A stretch of 64,000 bases of DNA from JAKAAZ01 sp963817855. Its GTDB lineage: Bacteria > Acidobacteriota > Terriglobia > Terriglobales > Acidobacteriaceae. The notes beneath the pieces were generated by a model, which saw only the letters and a list, made by a program, of their open reading frames with translations, was not told the origin of the DNA and did no database searches. Shown here piece by piece: positions 8,247 to 16,232 of this stretch. Both the position numbers and the translations under genes were made by a program. Numbering within the stretch: the stretch's first letter is position 1; each line of letters begins with the position of its first letter. Where the stretch lies: the NCBI GenBank assembly GCA_963817855.1, contig CAWFQA010000001.1, forward strand, positions 868,001-932,000, in the 5' to 3' direction.

Positions 8247-10235
8247 TTGCCCCTACCCTCCTCGACGGAACCTTCGACCGATCGCAAGCTACCCCGCCTG
8301 GAAGAATTTTTCTCGCCCGGCGGCATTCTGTCGCGCTCTGGATTGCCTTATGAATACCGTCCCGGTCAGTTGGAAATGGCCCGTGCGATGGAACGTGCGT
8401 TCACCGAAAAGCGTCATTTGATTGTGGAAGCGGGCACCGGCACCGGCAAGACGCTTGCCTATCTGTTGCCTGCGCTGCGACTGGGTCAGCGCGTCATTAT
8501 TTCCACGGGAACACGCAATTTGCAGGAGCAGATTTTCTTCAAGGACATTCCGTTTCTCGAGTCGCTCTTGGGGCCATTGCGGGTCAGCTACATGAAGGGT
8601 CGCGGCAATTATCTGTGCCGCCAAAAGCTATATGCGCTGCGCGATCAGCCAATCCTTACCGGCATCGATATGGTCGATCAGTTCAATACCATCCGCGATT
8701 GGGAGCAAACCACGGAGCATGGAGATCGCGCCGAACTGACGACAATTCCGGAAAACAGTCCACTGTGGGGTCGGCTTGATGCACGCGGCGAAGCCTGCCT
8801 GGGATCGTCCTGTCCGAATTACGAGCCATGCTTTATTACGCAGATGCGGCGGCGGGCGCTCGAGAGCGACATCGTTATTGTGAACCATCATCTGTTCTTT
8901 GCTGACCTATCGATTCGACGGCAGGCGCAAAATGCTCCCGATGCGGGCGTGCTTCCCGAGGCTGCAGCCGTCGTCTTTGATGAAGCGCACGAGCTGGAGG
9001 AGATTGCGTCCAGCTATTTCGGGGTCAGCATCAGCAATGTGCGCTTTGAAGAACTGGCTCGCGATGTCGAGATTCTGCTGCGCGCCAAGCAGGCATTATC
9101 CGCTTCTCTGACCGCTGCCGCGGAACTGGTGCGCGAACGTGGTCGTATGTTCTTTGGCACGCTTCCGGAGCCGAGGGGTGCGGATGGTCGCATGCCATTT
9201 ACCGACCGCGAGGAATTTTTGGAGCAATCCGGTGACGTGTATCTCGGACTGGTGAACGCGCTGGAACGTCTTGCCGGGGAATTGGAGCGGCTGCGAGGAG
9301 TGGAAGAGGCGACTGGCCTGAAAAAGCGGACGGCCGAGCTGGCAAACCAATTAATGTTTCTGTTGGAGTCGACGGATCGCGGTTTCGTTTTCTGGATTGA
9401 ACGGCGCAGTTCCACCGGATTTCGCCAGTCAGGAACAAACACCTGGCTGCAGGCCACGCCAATTGAAATTGCATCCTTGCTGGCCAGCGATTTGTTTGAG
9501 TCGATTCCTTCCGTGGTGCTGACCTCAGCGACGCTGACGGTGCAAGGAAACTTCGATCATATTGAGCGTCGGCTAGGGCTCACCGGCGCACGGCAACTGG
9601 TCGTGCCGTCACACTTTCGCTACGGCGAGCAAGCTCTGTTATATCTGCCTCCGGAAATGCCCGATCCGCGCGAGGCCGCCTTCACCAAGGCTGCCGTGGA
9701 CAAGATCTGCGAAATTCTGGAGATCACGCGTGGACGCGCCTTCTGCCTTTTCACTAGCTATAGCCAGATGCGGCAGGTGCATGAACAGCTAATCGCGCGC
9801 GTGGGATTCCCGCTGCTGCTGCAGGGCACCGCGCCGCGCAACGCGCTGCTGGAGGAGTTCCGCATTACGCCAAACGCCGTGCTGTTCGGAACCTCATCCT
9901 TCTGGCAAGGCGTGGATGTGCAGGGAGAACAACTCAGCTGCGTCATCATCGACAAGCTTCCATTCGCAGTCCCCAGCGATCCAGTGGTGGCGGCGCGCAT
10001 GAAGGCGATCGAAGCCGAAGGCGGCAATGCATTCGCCGAATATCAGATTCCTTCGGCGGTCATCGCATTGAAGCAGGGATTTGGCCGGCTGATCCGCTCA
10101 TTACACGACCATGGGGTGCTGGTGCTGCTCGATCCTCGTCTGCAGCGCCAGAGATACGGTCGCGTGTTCATGGAAAGTCTGCCACCGTATCGAGTGACAC
10201 AGCGCCTGGAAGATGTGCGCGAGTTTTTTGAGTAG
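8247..10235 (+). CDS. DinG/XPD-type ATP-dependent DNA helicase
   Basis: Superfamily 2 helicase of about 662 residues. It has a Walker A motif AGTGTGKTLAYLLP, a Walker B motif DEAHELEE, a likely iron-sulfur cluster cysteine set (YLCRQK, then ACLGSSCPNYEPC) just before the VIVNHHLFFAD block, and the C-terminal block TSSFWQGVDVQGEQL followed by QGFGRLIRS. Proteins of this type unwind DNA 5' to 3' in repair. The open frame extends upstream into der. I chose the TTG at 8247, just before the conserved LPRLEEFFSPGG segment and about 35 nt after a possible -10 box TATTAT at 8208. An ATG at 8145 would overlap der by 11 nt and add 34 residues. Start uncertain; function well supported. Confidence 0.9.
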   Translation: MPLPSSTEPSTDRKLPRLEEFFSPGGILSRSGLPYEYRPGQLEMARAMERAFTEKRHLIVEAGTGTGKTLAYLLPALRLGQRVIISTGTRNLQEQIFFKDIPFLESLLGPLRVSYMKGRGNYLCRQKLYALRDQPILTGIDMVDQFNTIRDWEQTTEHGDRAELTTIPENSPLWGRLDARGEACLGSSCPNYEPCFITQMRRRALESDIVIVNHHLFFADLSIRRQAQNAPDAGVLPEAAAVVFDEAHELEEIASSYFGVSISNVRFEELARDVEILLRAKQALSASLTAAAELVRERGRMFFGTLPEPRGADGRMPFTDREEFLEQSGDVYLGLVNALERLAGELERLRGVEEATGLKKRTAELANQLMFLLESTDRGFVFWIERRSSTGFRQSGTNTWLQATPIEIASLLASDLFESIPSVVLTSATLTVQGNFDHIERRLGLTGARQLVVPSHFRYGEQALLYLPPEMPDPREAAFTKAAVDKICEILEITRGRAFCLFTSYSQMRQVHEQLIARVGFPLLLQGTAPRNALLEEFRITPNAVLFGTSSFWQGVDVQGEQLSCVIIDKLPFAVPSDPVVAARMKAIEAEGGNAFAEYQIPSAVIALKQGFGRLIRSLHDHGVLVLLDPRLQRQRYGRVFMESLPPYRVTQRLEDVREFFE

Positions 10236-10327
10236 CACAGTCGCCCTTTCGAAATTCCTTGACAAGGCATTTGGCCGCCGTCGAGCATGGTGCATTCCCT
10301 CAAATCCATCGAAGAGGATCTGTGTTC

Positions 10328-11773
10328 ATGCGAACTTTGACCGCGCTCCTTGCCACTGCTTGCCTGACAACGGTGTCGCTCGCTGCCTTCGCACAGATTG
10401 CGAAATCTCCGCTGGCACCGTATATCTCTATTTCCGATCCCGTGATTGCCCTGACCCATGTGGAGATCATCGATGGAACCGGGGCGCCGCCGCTGCTCGA
10501 CCAAACAGTGATACTCGATCACGGAAAGATTGCGACTGTCGGTTCGAGTGCCAGCTCGCAGATTCCCGCCGCGGCGAAGGTCCTCGATTTGCGAGGGCAT
10601 ACCGTCTACCCGGGTCTAGTGGGGATGCATGAACATTTGTTTTATGTAGAGCCGGGCAGTGCGGCACTGCGCGGGTTGGTCGGCGGTGAGATGTTTCAGA
10701 CGGGCCCGCGGCTGTATCTCGCCGCTGGTGTTACCACGGCGCGTACGACGGGCAGCATCGAGCCGTATGCCGATTTGAACGCCAAGAAATTGGTCGATGG
10801 CGGCCTCACACCCGGTCCGGACTTCGACATCACGGGCCCTTATCTCGACGGTCCAGACCCTCTCATCGCTCAACTGCATCAACTCTCCGGTGCCGAGGAC
10901 GCTACCCGAACGGTCAATTATTGGGCGGAAGAAGGTGTCACCTCGTTCAAGGCCTACATGTTCATCACGCCGCAGGAACTGAAGGCTGCCATCGACGCCG
11001 CGCATGCGCATGGGCTGAAGATCACCGGACATCTTTGCTCGGTCGGATTCACTGAGGCCGCGGATATGGGTATCGACAACCTTGAGCATGGCCTGCTGGT
11101 GGACACAGAATTTTATCCTGGGAAGAAACCTGGCGCCTGTCCTGCCTTTCGTCCGGCTGCCAGGCAGATGGCGGACAGTCTGGATGTTGCTGGTCCACAG
11201 GTTCAGGCCATGATTCACAACTTGGTCCAACACCATGTTGCGGTCACTTCCACGCTTGCGGTCTTTGAAGATTCCACCCCGTACTCGTTGCTGGCGCGTG
11301 AACAAACATCGATGATGCCAGAGGCCTGGGCCAGCAGCCTGGAAATTCGATCCCAGATCGCCGAACACGCCAGTCAATCTCCGTGGCCAGTTCTACTCAA
11401 GAAAGAAATGCAGTTTGAGCGTGAATTTGTTGCCGCTGGGGGGCTGCTAATGGCGGGCTGCGATCCGACTGGGTATGGCACCGTGTTGCCAGGGTTCGGG
11501 GATGAACGCAATTTAGAACTTCTCGTAGAGGCGGGCTTTACTCCGGAGCAGGCGATCCAGATTTACACGCAGAATGGCGCGAAATATCTGGGGCGCGAGG
11601 ATCGGATCGGGACCATCGCCGCTGGCAAGCAAGCCGATCTGGTCGTTGTGACTGGCGATCCAGCAAAAGATATTTCGGCTGTCGAGCACGTCGACTATGT
11701 CTTCAAAAAAGGGATCGGGTATGACCCGGCAAAACTGATTGAATCCACCCGAGGCATGGTCGGTATTCGGTGA
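10328..11773 (+). CDS. Exported amidohydrolase family protein
   Basis: A 481-residue protein with a signal peptide (MRTLTALLATACLTTVSLA, predicted cut after AFA) and a metal-dependent amidohydrolase fold. The usual blocks are present: the N-terminal beta domain with VEIIDGTGAPPLLDQTV, the first metal site GMHEHLF (normally HxH), TGHLCS, DNLEHG, the late metal Asp in GCDPTGYG, and the C-terminal DLVVVTGDPAKDIS that closes the composite domain. Related exported enzymes cleave peptides or cyclic amides; the substrate cannot be read from sequence. An upstream in-frame ATG at 10259 would bury the signal peptide, so I reject it. Confidence 0.88.
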   Translation: MRTLTALLATACLTTVSLAAFAQIAKSPLAPYISISDPVIALTHVEIIDGTGAPPLLDQTVILDHGKIATVGSSASSQIPAAAKVLDLRGHTVYPGLVGMHEHLFYVEPGSAALRGLVGGEMFQTGPRLYLAAGVTTARTTGSIEPYADLNAKKLVDGGLTPGPDFDITGPYLDGPDPLIAQLHQLSGAEDATRTVNYWAEEGVTSFKAYMFITPQELKAAIDAAHAHGLKITGHLCSVGFTEAADMGIDNLEHGLLVDTEFYPGKKPGACPAFRPAARQMADSLDVAGPQVQAMIHNLVQHHVAVTSTLAVFEDSTPYSLLAREQTSMMPEAWASSLEIRSQIAEHASQSPWPVLLKKEMQFEREFVAAGGLLMAGCDPTGYGTVLPGFGDERNLELLVEAGFTPEQAIQIYTQNGAKYLGREDRIGTIAAGKQADLVVVTGDPAKDISAVEHVDYVFKKGIGYDPAKLIESTRGMVGIR

Positions 11774-11822
11774 TGGCGCTCACATTCAAGCGGCCCGATT
11801 GTACTGCTACCATGGGTCTGAA

Positions 11823-11842
11823 GGGGTGCTTTCCTGCACCCC
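11823..11842 (+). other. GC-rich hairpin between the amidohydrolase and a small membrane protein gene
   Basis: A perfect 7-bp stem GGGGTGC/GCACCCC (11823-11829 and 11836-11842) with a 6-nt loop lies between 11773 and 11855. It has no T run, so it is a weak terminator candidate. It sits 12 nt before the next start codon and could instead affect translation there. Confidence 0.35.
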
Positions 11843-11854
11843 CGAACTATCCCT

Positions 11855-12103
11855 ATGTCACGCAATCTCTATCTATTGTCGGCTGTCTTGATTGTTTTTG
11901 CGCTGGCTTCGTTTGGCATGTCCTGGACCCATAGCGCGAACCAGCCGGGCTTGCCCGGAGTGGCGCAAATGTGGCGCATGATCGCGCTGACATTGTTTGT
12001 GCTGGGAGCGCTGGCATGCTTGTCCGGTACTGTGACCAACCTGTTTGAGCAAGCGAGTCGCCGTCACGAAGAGCGTGAGCGCAGGCAGCGCAACCAGGAA
12101 TAG
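11855..12103 (+). CDS. Small membrane protein of unknown function
   Basis: An 82-residue protein with a helix at about residues 5-22 and a second at about 42-62, then a strongly charged tail ending in RRHEERERRQRNQE. I recognise no family. No ribosome site is visible; the GC hairpin at 11823-11842 lies just upstream. It precedes queD by 102 nt on the same strand but is probably not functionally linked. Coding status rests on the clean two-helix pattern and the lack of a competing frame. Confidence 0.55.
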   Translation: MSRNLYLLSAVLIVFALASFGMSWTHSANQPGLPGVAQMWRMIALTLFVLGALACLSGTVTNLFEQASRRHEERERRQRNQE

Positions 12104-12205
12104 CTCGTACGACCTGTCCGCATCCCACCCGGGTTCTGCCGATTTCGTTCTCGCTCGATACAATATAAGAGGCTGGGAAATTTTCCGCGCCGTTCGAGGA
12201 AAAGC

Positions 12206-12583
12206 ATGTACGAAGTTACCGTGGAAGCGGGATTTTCCGCAGGCCATTACCTGCGCAATTACCGCGGCAAGTGCGAAAATCCGCACGGACATAATTACAA
12301 AGTCCGCATCACTCTGCGCGGCCGCGAATTGGATGTAGCCGGTTTGCTGCTGGATTTCAAGCAGTTGAAGCAAGTCATGCGGCCCGTGATCGACCGTCTC
12401 GATCATCAGATGATCAACGACCTGACGCCCTTCACGGAACTGAATCCGTCGGCGGAGAATCTGGCCCACTATTTCTTCGACGAAACCAACGTGCAGCTGC
12501 GCGAAATGACCGAGGGCCGTGTCACCGTCAAGGACTGCACCATCTTCGAGACCGACACCACCACGGCAACCTATTACGAGTGA
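12206..12583 (+). CDS. queD: 6-carboxytetrahydropterin synthase QueD
   Basis: Converts dihydroneopterin triphosphate to 6-carboxy-5,6,7,8-tetrahydropterin, the first dedicated step toward queuosine. The 125-residue protein has the catalytic Cys23 and the zinc histidines His14, His27 and His29 (GKCENPHGHNY), plus LDHQMIND and the late Glu in PSAENLAHY. A GAGGA ribosome site precedes the ATG and possible -10 boxes (TACAAT, TATAAG) lie at 12159-12169. queE starts 5 nt after its stop, so they are translationally coupled. The Cys makes QueD more likely than a eukaryotic-type PTPS. Confidence 0.94.
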   Translation: MYEVTVEAGFSAGHYLRNYRGKCENPHGHNYKVRITLRGRELDVAGLLLDFKQLKQVMRPVIDRLDHQMINDLTPFTELNPSAENLAHYFFDETNVQLREMTEGRVTVKDCTIFETDTTTATYYE

Positions 12584-12587
12584 CTTT

Positions 12588-13268
12588 GTGGTCCTGATTG
12601 AGCTTTACGTATCCGTTCAAGGGGAGTCGAGCTTTGCCGGGCTGCCGTGCATCTTCGTGCGCCTGGCGGGCTGCAATCTTCGCTGCTCCTGGTGCGATTC
12701 GGAATACACGTTTCATGGCGGCGAGAAATTCACGCTCGACCAGGTGGAAGAAAAAATCGCCGCTCTGGCGCCCGTCAAGCTGGTGGAGTTTACCGGTGGA
12801 GAGCCCATGCTGCAGGAGCGAGAGTTGCTGCCGATGATGGATCGCCTGTTGGGGCAGGGGTATACCTTGATGATCGAAACCAGCGGCGAGCGTCCGCTGG
12901 CGAAGGTGCCCAAGGCCGTCCATAAAATTATGGATGTGAAATGTCCGGCATCCGGCGAGAGCGGGCGATTCCATCTTGAAAATCTCGAGGCTCTTACGGC
13001 GCGGGATGAAGTGAAGTTCGTGATTTCCGACCGAGCCGACTATGAGTTTGCGCGCAAATTTATTCAGCAGCACAATTTGGCGGCACGATGTGGACAGATT
13101 TTGCTGTCGCCGGCATTTACGAAAACGCCGACATCGCAGCGGACGGCAGAGAATTGCGTGATCGATCCACGTCTGCTGGTGGAATGGATGCTGGCGGATC
13201 ACGTCCCCGCCCGCCTCAGCCTGCAAATTCACAAGTTCATTTGGGAGCCCCTGAAGAAAGGGGTATAG
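12588..13268 (+). CDS. queE: 7-carboxy-7-deazaguanine synthase QueE
   Basis: Radical SAM enzyme making 7-carboxy-7-deazaguanine from the QueD product. The 226-residue protein has the cluster motif CNLRCSWC (Cys29, Cys33, Cys36), followed by the FTGGEPML block that helps bind SAM. I place the start at GTG 12588, 5 nt after queD; the open frame upstream lies inside queD in another phase. A long antisense frame over this gene is a shadow. It is followed by a DUF2007 gene and then queC. Confidence 0.93.
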   Translation: MVLIELYVSVQGESSFAGLPCIFVRLAGCNLRCSWCDSEYTFHGGEKFTLDQVEEKIAALAPVKLVEFTGGEPMLQERELLPMMDRLLGQGYTLMIETSGERPLAKVPKAVHKIMDVKCPASGESGRFHLENLEALTARDEVKFVISDRADYEFARKFIQQHNLAARCGQILLSPAFTKTPTSQRTAENCVIDPRLLVEWMLADHVPARLSLQIHKFIWEPLKKGV

Positions 13269-13409
13269 AGCAAAACCAGGGATACTATAATCCTGCCTGA
13301 TCTTGTTCAAGATCGCCGCTCTCCCGTTGGATGCGTCGATTGGAGTGATGTGGCTCCGAGATACAGTTTCCCTGGGTTTGCTATAGTCGCTGACAAGGAC
13401 AGCATCGCG

Positions 13410-13697
13410 ATGGAACCAACAGAACCGAATGCAGCGGCAACATCCGCAGACGAAGAAGCAGCGCTTACGCCTACGACCATCAGCCACTGTTCCACGTTGA
13501 ACGAGGCGCAAATGCTGGTCGGCCTGCTTTCATCCTTCGGCATTGAGGCGAGGATTGAAGGGGAGAACTATCTGCGCATGCTGGGCAGCATGGTTCCGGG
13601 CAGCGACGGTATTCGCGTGCAGGTGCGGCAAGCGGATGCCGAAGCCGCGCTGGAAATCCTGAACCCCGGTCCAGAGTCGGAATTTGACGACAGATAG
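13410..13697 (+). CDS. DUF2007-like small protein
   Basis: A 95-residue protein whose second half (HCSTLNEAQMLVGLLSSFG, IEARIEGENY, VQVRQADAEAALEIL) matches the DUF2007 (putative signal-transducing) fold, often found as a small regulatory or appended domain. The first 25 residues are Ala, Thr and Glu rich and probably disordered. I prefer the ATG at 13410, preceded by AAGGA at about 10 nt, over the GTG at 13350. A TATAAT at 13284-13289 could be its promoter, but its -35 is poor. It sits between queE and queC, without known pathway role. Confidence 0.7.
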   Translation: MEPTEPNAAATSADEEAALTPTTISHCSTLNEAQMLVGLLSSFGIEARIEGENYLRMLGSMVPGSDGIRVQVRQADAEAALEILNPGPESEFDDR

Positions 13698-14017
13698 TTC
13701 GCCGATTCGAAAGCGGCGTTGGGTCTGGGAGCGGCATGGAATAAGCCATGGAAACATGCAAGAGGGCAGCTTGCTGACTGCCAAAGTTGGTAATCGCCTC
13801 AGTCGGATGGTAGTTTCATCGCTCCCAGATCGGCGGTGCGATGCGGACTCACAATCGGCAAAACCCAAAAATCCAAAGAAATGTTGGATTTCTGTGGCCG
13901 CGATAACATCATTCGTGACGTCGCGCTCATCCCAGTACAATGCGAAGCATCCAGCGTGGCATGGCAAACGCCGCGCGATTCCGCTTCGCGATCGATTTGG
14001 GGTGACTCAAGCTCAGT
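13698..14017. other. queC upstream region with two competing hairpins
   Basis: Nothing here looks like a real gene; the frame at 13684-14064 has no ribosome site or family features. At 13869-13891 an 8-bp perfect stem AAATCCAA/TTGGATTT encloses 7 nt. An alternative stem AGAAAT/ATTTCT (13877-13882 and 13888-13893) uses overlapping bases, so the two exclude each other. No T run follows and I do not recognise a preQ1 riboswitch. Confidence 0.4.
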
Positions 14018-14755
14018 TTGCAAGAAGAACTTTTGCGCAGTCGGAGCCTGGAATTGAAAAGTGAAAGCGGCTTGTCCGCTCGGCCGCGCGCCGTAGTTTC
14101 GCTTTCTGGAGGAATGGACTCCTCCGTTTGCCTGGCGTTGACCGCCAGGGATTACGATGTTTACGCGCTTCATTTCAGCTACGGTCAACGCACGGAGCAA
14201 CGGGAGTTGATCAGCGCAAGGGCAATTGGCGACGTGGTGGGAGTTCGCCAGTTTCTAACACTTAAGATAGATCTGTTTCGCCAGATTGGCGGTTCGGCCT
14301 TGACCGATTTGAACATCGCGGTGCCCGAGGCTCCCACCGCAACGAAGATTGGAGAAGAGATTCCAGTCACCTACGTGCCATTTCGCAACGCGCATTTCTT
14401 GTCCGCTGCGGTCAGTTGGGCGGAGGTGTTGGGAGCTCAAGCAATTTTTATTGGCGCGGTCGAGCAGGACAGTTCCGGCTATCCCGACTGTCGGCCAGCC
14501 TACTACGCTGCGTTTCAGAAGGTGATCGAGACGGGGACCAAGGAGGGGAATATCCGCATCCATACGCCGCTGATCCACATGAAGAAAAGTGAAATTGTCC
14601 GGCTAGGTGTGGAACTGAAAGCTCCGTTGCATCTTACCTGGTCGTGTTATTCCGCCGAGGAGCACGCTTGCGGAGTGTGTGACAGCTGTGTGTTGCGTTT
14701 GAGAGCGTTCGCGGAGGCGGGAGTCACGGATCCCATTCCGTATGGTGGGGCGTAG
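14018..14755 (+). CDS. queC: 7-cyano-7-deazaguanine synthase QueC
   Basis: Turns 7-carboxy-7-deazaguanine into preQ0 using ATP and ammonia. The 245-residue protein carries the PP-loop SLSGGMDSSVCL (about 28-39), the block HFSYGQRTEQRE, NAHFLSAAVSWAE, and the C-terminal zinc cysteines CYSAEEHACGVCDSC. The start is a TTG; residues before about 24 are not conserved, so a slightly later start is possible. With queD and queE this gives the pathway up to preQ0. queF (preQ0 reductase) and tgt are not in the window. Confidence 0.94.
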   Translation: MQEELLRSRSLELKSESGLSARPRAVVSLSGGMDSSVCLALTARDYDVYALHFSYGQRTEQRELISARAIGDVVGVRQFLTLKIDLFRQIGGSALTDLNIAVPEAPTATKIGEEIPVTYVPFRNAHFLSAAVSWAEVLGAQAIFIGAVEQDSSGYPDCRPAYYAAFQKVIETGTKEGNIRIHTPLIHMKKSEIVRLGVELKAPLHLTWSCYSAEEHACGVCDSCVLRLRAFAEAGVTDPIPYGGA

Positions 14756-14912
14756 TCAAAGATCTCTGCGCTGCAAAGAACCTTCGGGATATCAGGAAAG
14801 TTGGGGGTGCGGTGTTCTTGGTACTGTTGTAGCTTTAGAATGGCGTTGTAGCAGTGTTTTCACCGGCGCTGAGTGAAAATCACCGCGTCGAGATGTGTCG
14901 AGGAGACGAGAA

Positions 14913-16115
14913 ATGGTAAAGGTTCGAAGCTTTCTATCTTCAAGGTCCGCAAAAATGTTTGCGGCAATTTCGGCGGTATCCTGCGCCGCAATATGTGCGG
15001 CAGTGTTCGTCATCATCGGAAGTCTGACGCCTTCTGCGGCGTGGGCCCAGGCGACTGCCAGCCCAGCGCCGGCGGCGGGTGAGACAACGGCCAGCATTCA
15101 CGGTCACGCCCAGGATCCGTTGTCCCAGCCAGTGGCCAATACGGCGGTTGAGGTGACAACCGATGCAAAAACGCCGCTGGACACATTCAAGACAGACGCA
15201 AGCGGCGACTATAAAGGCAGCGGCATCAAGCCAGGCACGTACACCATCATTCTTTTTGGAGACATCAAGGGCAAAGACGGCAAGATGACGAAGGGCATCA
15301 TCGACTTCCAGCAGAATGTGAAACTGACAGCCGGAACCGATACTCAAGTCGACTTCGATATGACCCGCGAGGCCTATATCTCCAAGCTGCCTCCAGACGT
15401 GCAAAAGCAGATTGCCACAGTGCGCAAAGAGAATGAAGCGACGGAGAAGCAAAATAGTCAGATCAAGAACGTGAATAAAATGATCACCGATGCCCGCACG
15501 GCGCGCAAGTCCGGCGACTTCGACAAGGCGATCGCGCTGGATACGCAAGCCACCCAAGCCAAACCGGATGTAGGCCTGACATGGTACGAGCTGGGAGATA
15601 GCCAACTGGCCGCCAAGAAATATGCGGACGCAGCGACCAACTACAAGAAGGCTCTGACCTTGTTGGCTGCGGAAAAGGCACCGAAGCCGGATGTCATCGC
15701 GGCCGCCAACAACAATCTGGGTGAGGCGCTGGCGAAGTCAGGTAATGTGAACGATGCGACCGCGGCCTATGAGGCGGCTGCCAAGGCGGATCCGACACAG
15801 GCCGGGATGTACTACACGAATGAGGCAATCGTGCTGTTCAAAACCGGCCAAGGCGACGCGGCTGGAGCAGCAGCCGACAAAGCCATTGCTGCCGACCCAA
15901 ACAAGGCCATTGCGTATTACATCAAAGGATGGTCTTTGGTCCAGCATGCCACCATCGATCCCAAGACCAACAAAATCGTGTTGCCACCGGGCTGCGCGGA
16001 AGCCTATCAGAAGTTTCTCTCCATGAACCCGAACAGCCCGGCACTAGAGCAGGATGCCCAAAATATTCTGCAGCAAGCCGGCCAGACGGTTCACTCGTCA
16101 TTTAAGAAGCACTGA
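14913..16115 (+). CDS. Exported TPR protein with a carboxypeptidase-regulatory-like domain
   Basis: A 400-residue protein. It has a signal segment or anchor (about 13-45, ending AAWAQA), a carboxypeptidase-regulatory-like beta domain at about 60-145 (ASIHGHAQDPLSQPVANTAV, GDYKGSGIKPGTYTI), a charged linker, and then TPR-type repeats from about 195 to 385 (DFDKAIALDTQATQAKP, KYADAATNYKKAL, NVNDATAAYEAAAKADP). Proteins of this layout are frequent in Acidobacteriota and presumably scaffold others in the periplasm; no specific role can be assigned. The ATG at 14913 has an AGGAG site 7 nt upstream, so I prefer it over GTG 14895. Confidence 0.78.
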   Translation: MVKVRSFLSSRSAKMFAAISAVSCAAICAAVFVIIGSLTPSAAWAQATASPAPAAGETTASIHGHAQDPLSQPVANTAVEVTTDAKTPLDTFKTDASGDYKGSGIKPGTYTIILFGDIKGKDGKMTKGIIDFQQNVKLTAGTDTQVDFDMTREAYISKLPPDVQKQIATVRKENEATEKQNSQIKNVNKMITDARTARKSGDFDKAIALDTQATQAKPDVGLTWYELGDSQLAAKKYADAATNYKKALTLLAAEKAPKPDVIAAANNNLGEALAKSGNVNDATAAYEAAAKADPTQAGMYYTNEAIVLFKTGQGDAAGAAADKAIAADPNKAIAYYIKGWSLVQHATIDPKTNKIVLPPGCAEAYQKFLSMNPNSPALEQDAQNILQQAGQTVHSSFKKH

Positions 16116-16164
16116 GCCAGGTCTGCGGAATCGAAGGACCAGGCGCCGATTGTCCATGCAACAT

Positions 16165-16213
16165 AACGCCTAGCGCAACGGCTCCCCAGCGATACCAGGG
16201 AGCCGTTGGCGTT
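16165..16213 (+). terminator. Long bulged hairpin between the TPR gene and moeA
   Basis: A 10-bp perfect stem AACGGCTCCC/GGGAGCCGTT (16177-16186 and 16198-16207) is extended by a second 6-bp stem AACGCC/GGCGTT (16165-16170 and 16208-16213), with a 6-nt bulge on the 5' side. It ends 19 nt before the moeA ATG. There is no long T run, so it could be a terminator for the TPR gene or a structured moeA leader. Confidence 0.5.
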
Positions 16214-16232
16214 TGCTAAAGAGGTCTGCCGG

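Noticed and set aside
12528..13511. A 327-residue ORF on the minus strand
   Set aside because: It lies antisense to queD, queE and the DUF2007 gene and has no family signature.
13684..14064. A 126-residue ORF on the plus strand before queC
   Set aside because: It has no ribosome site, overlaps the queC start and shows no family features.
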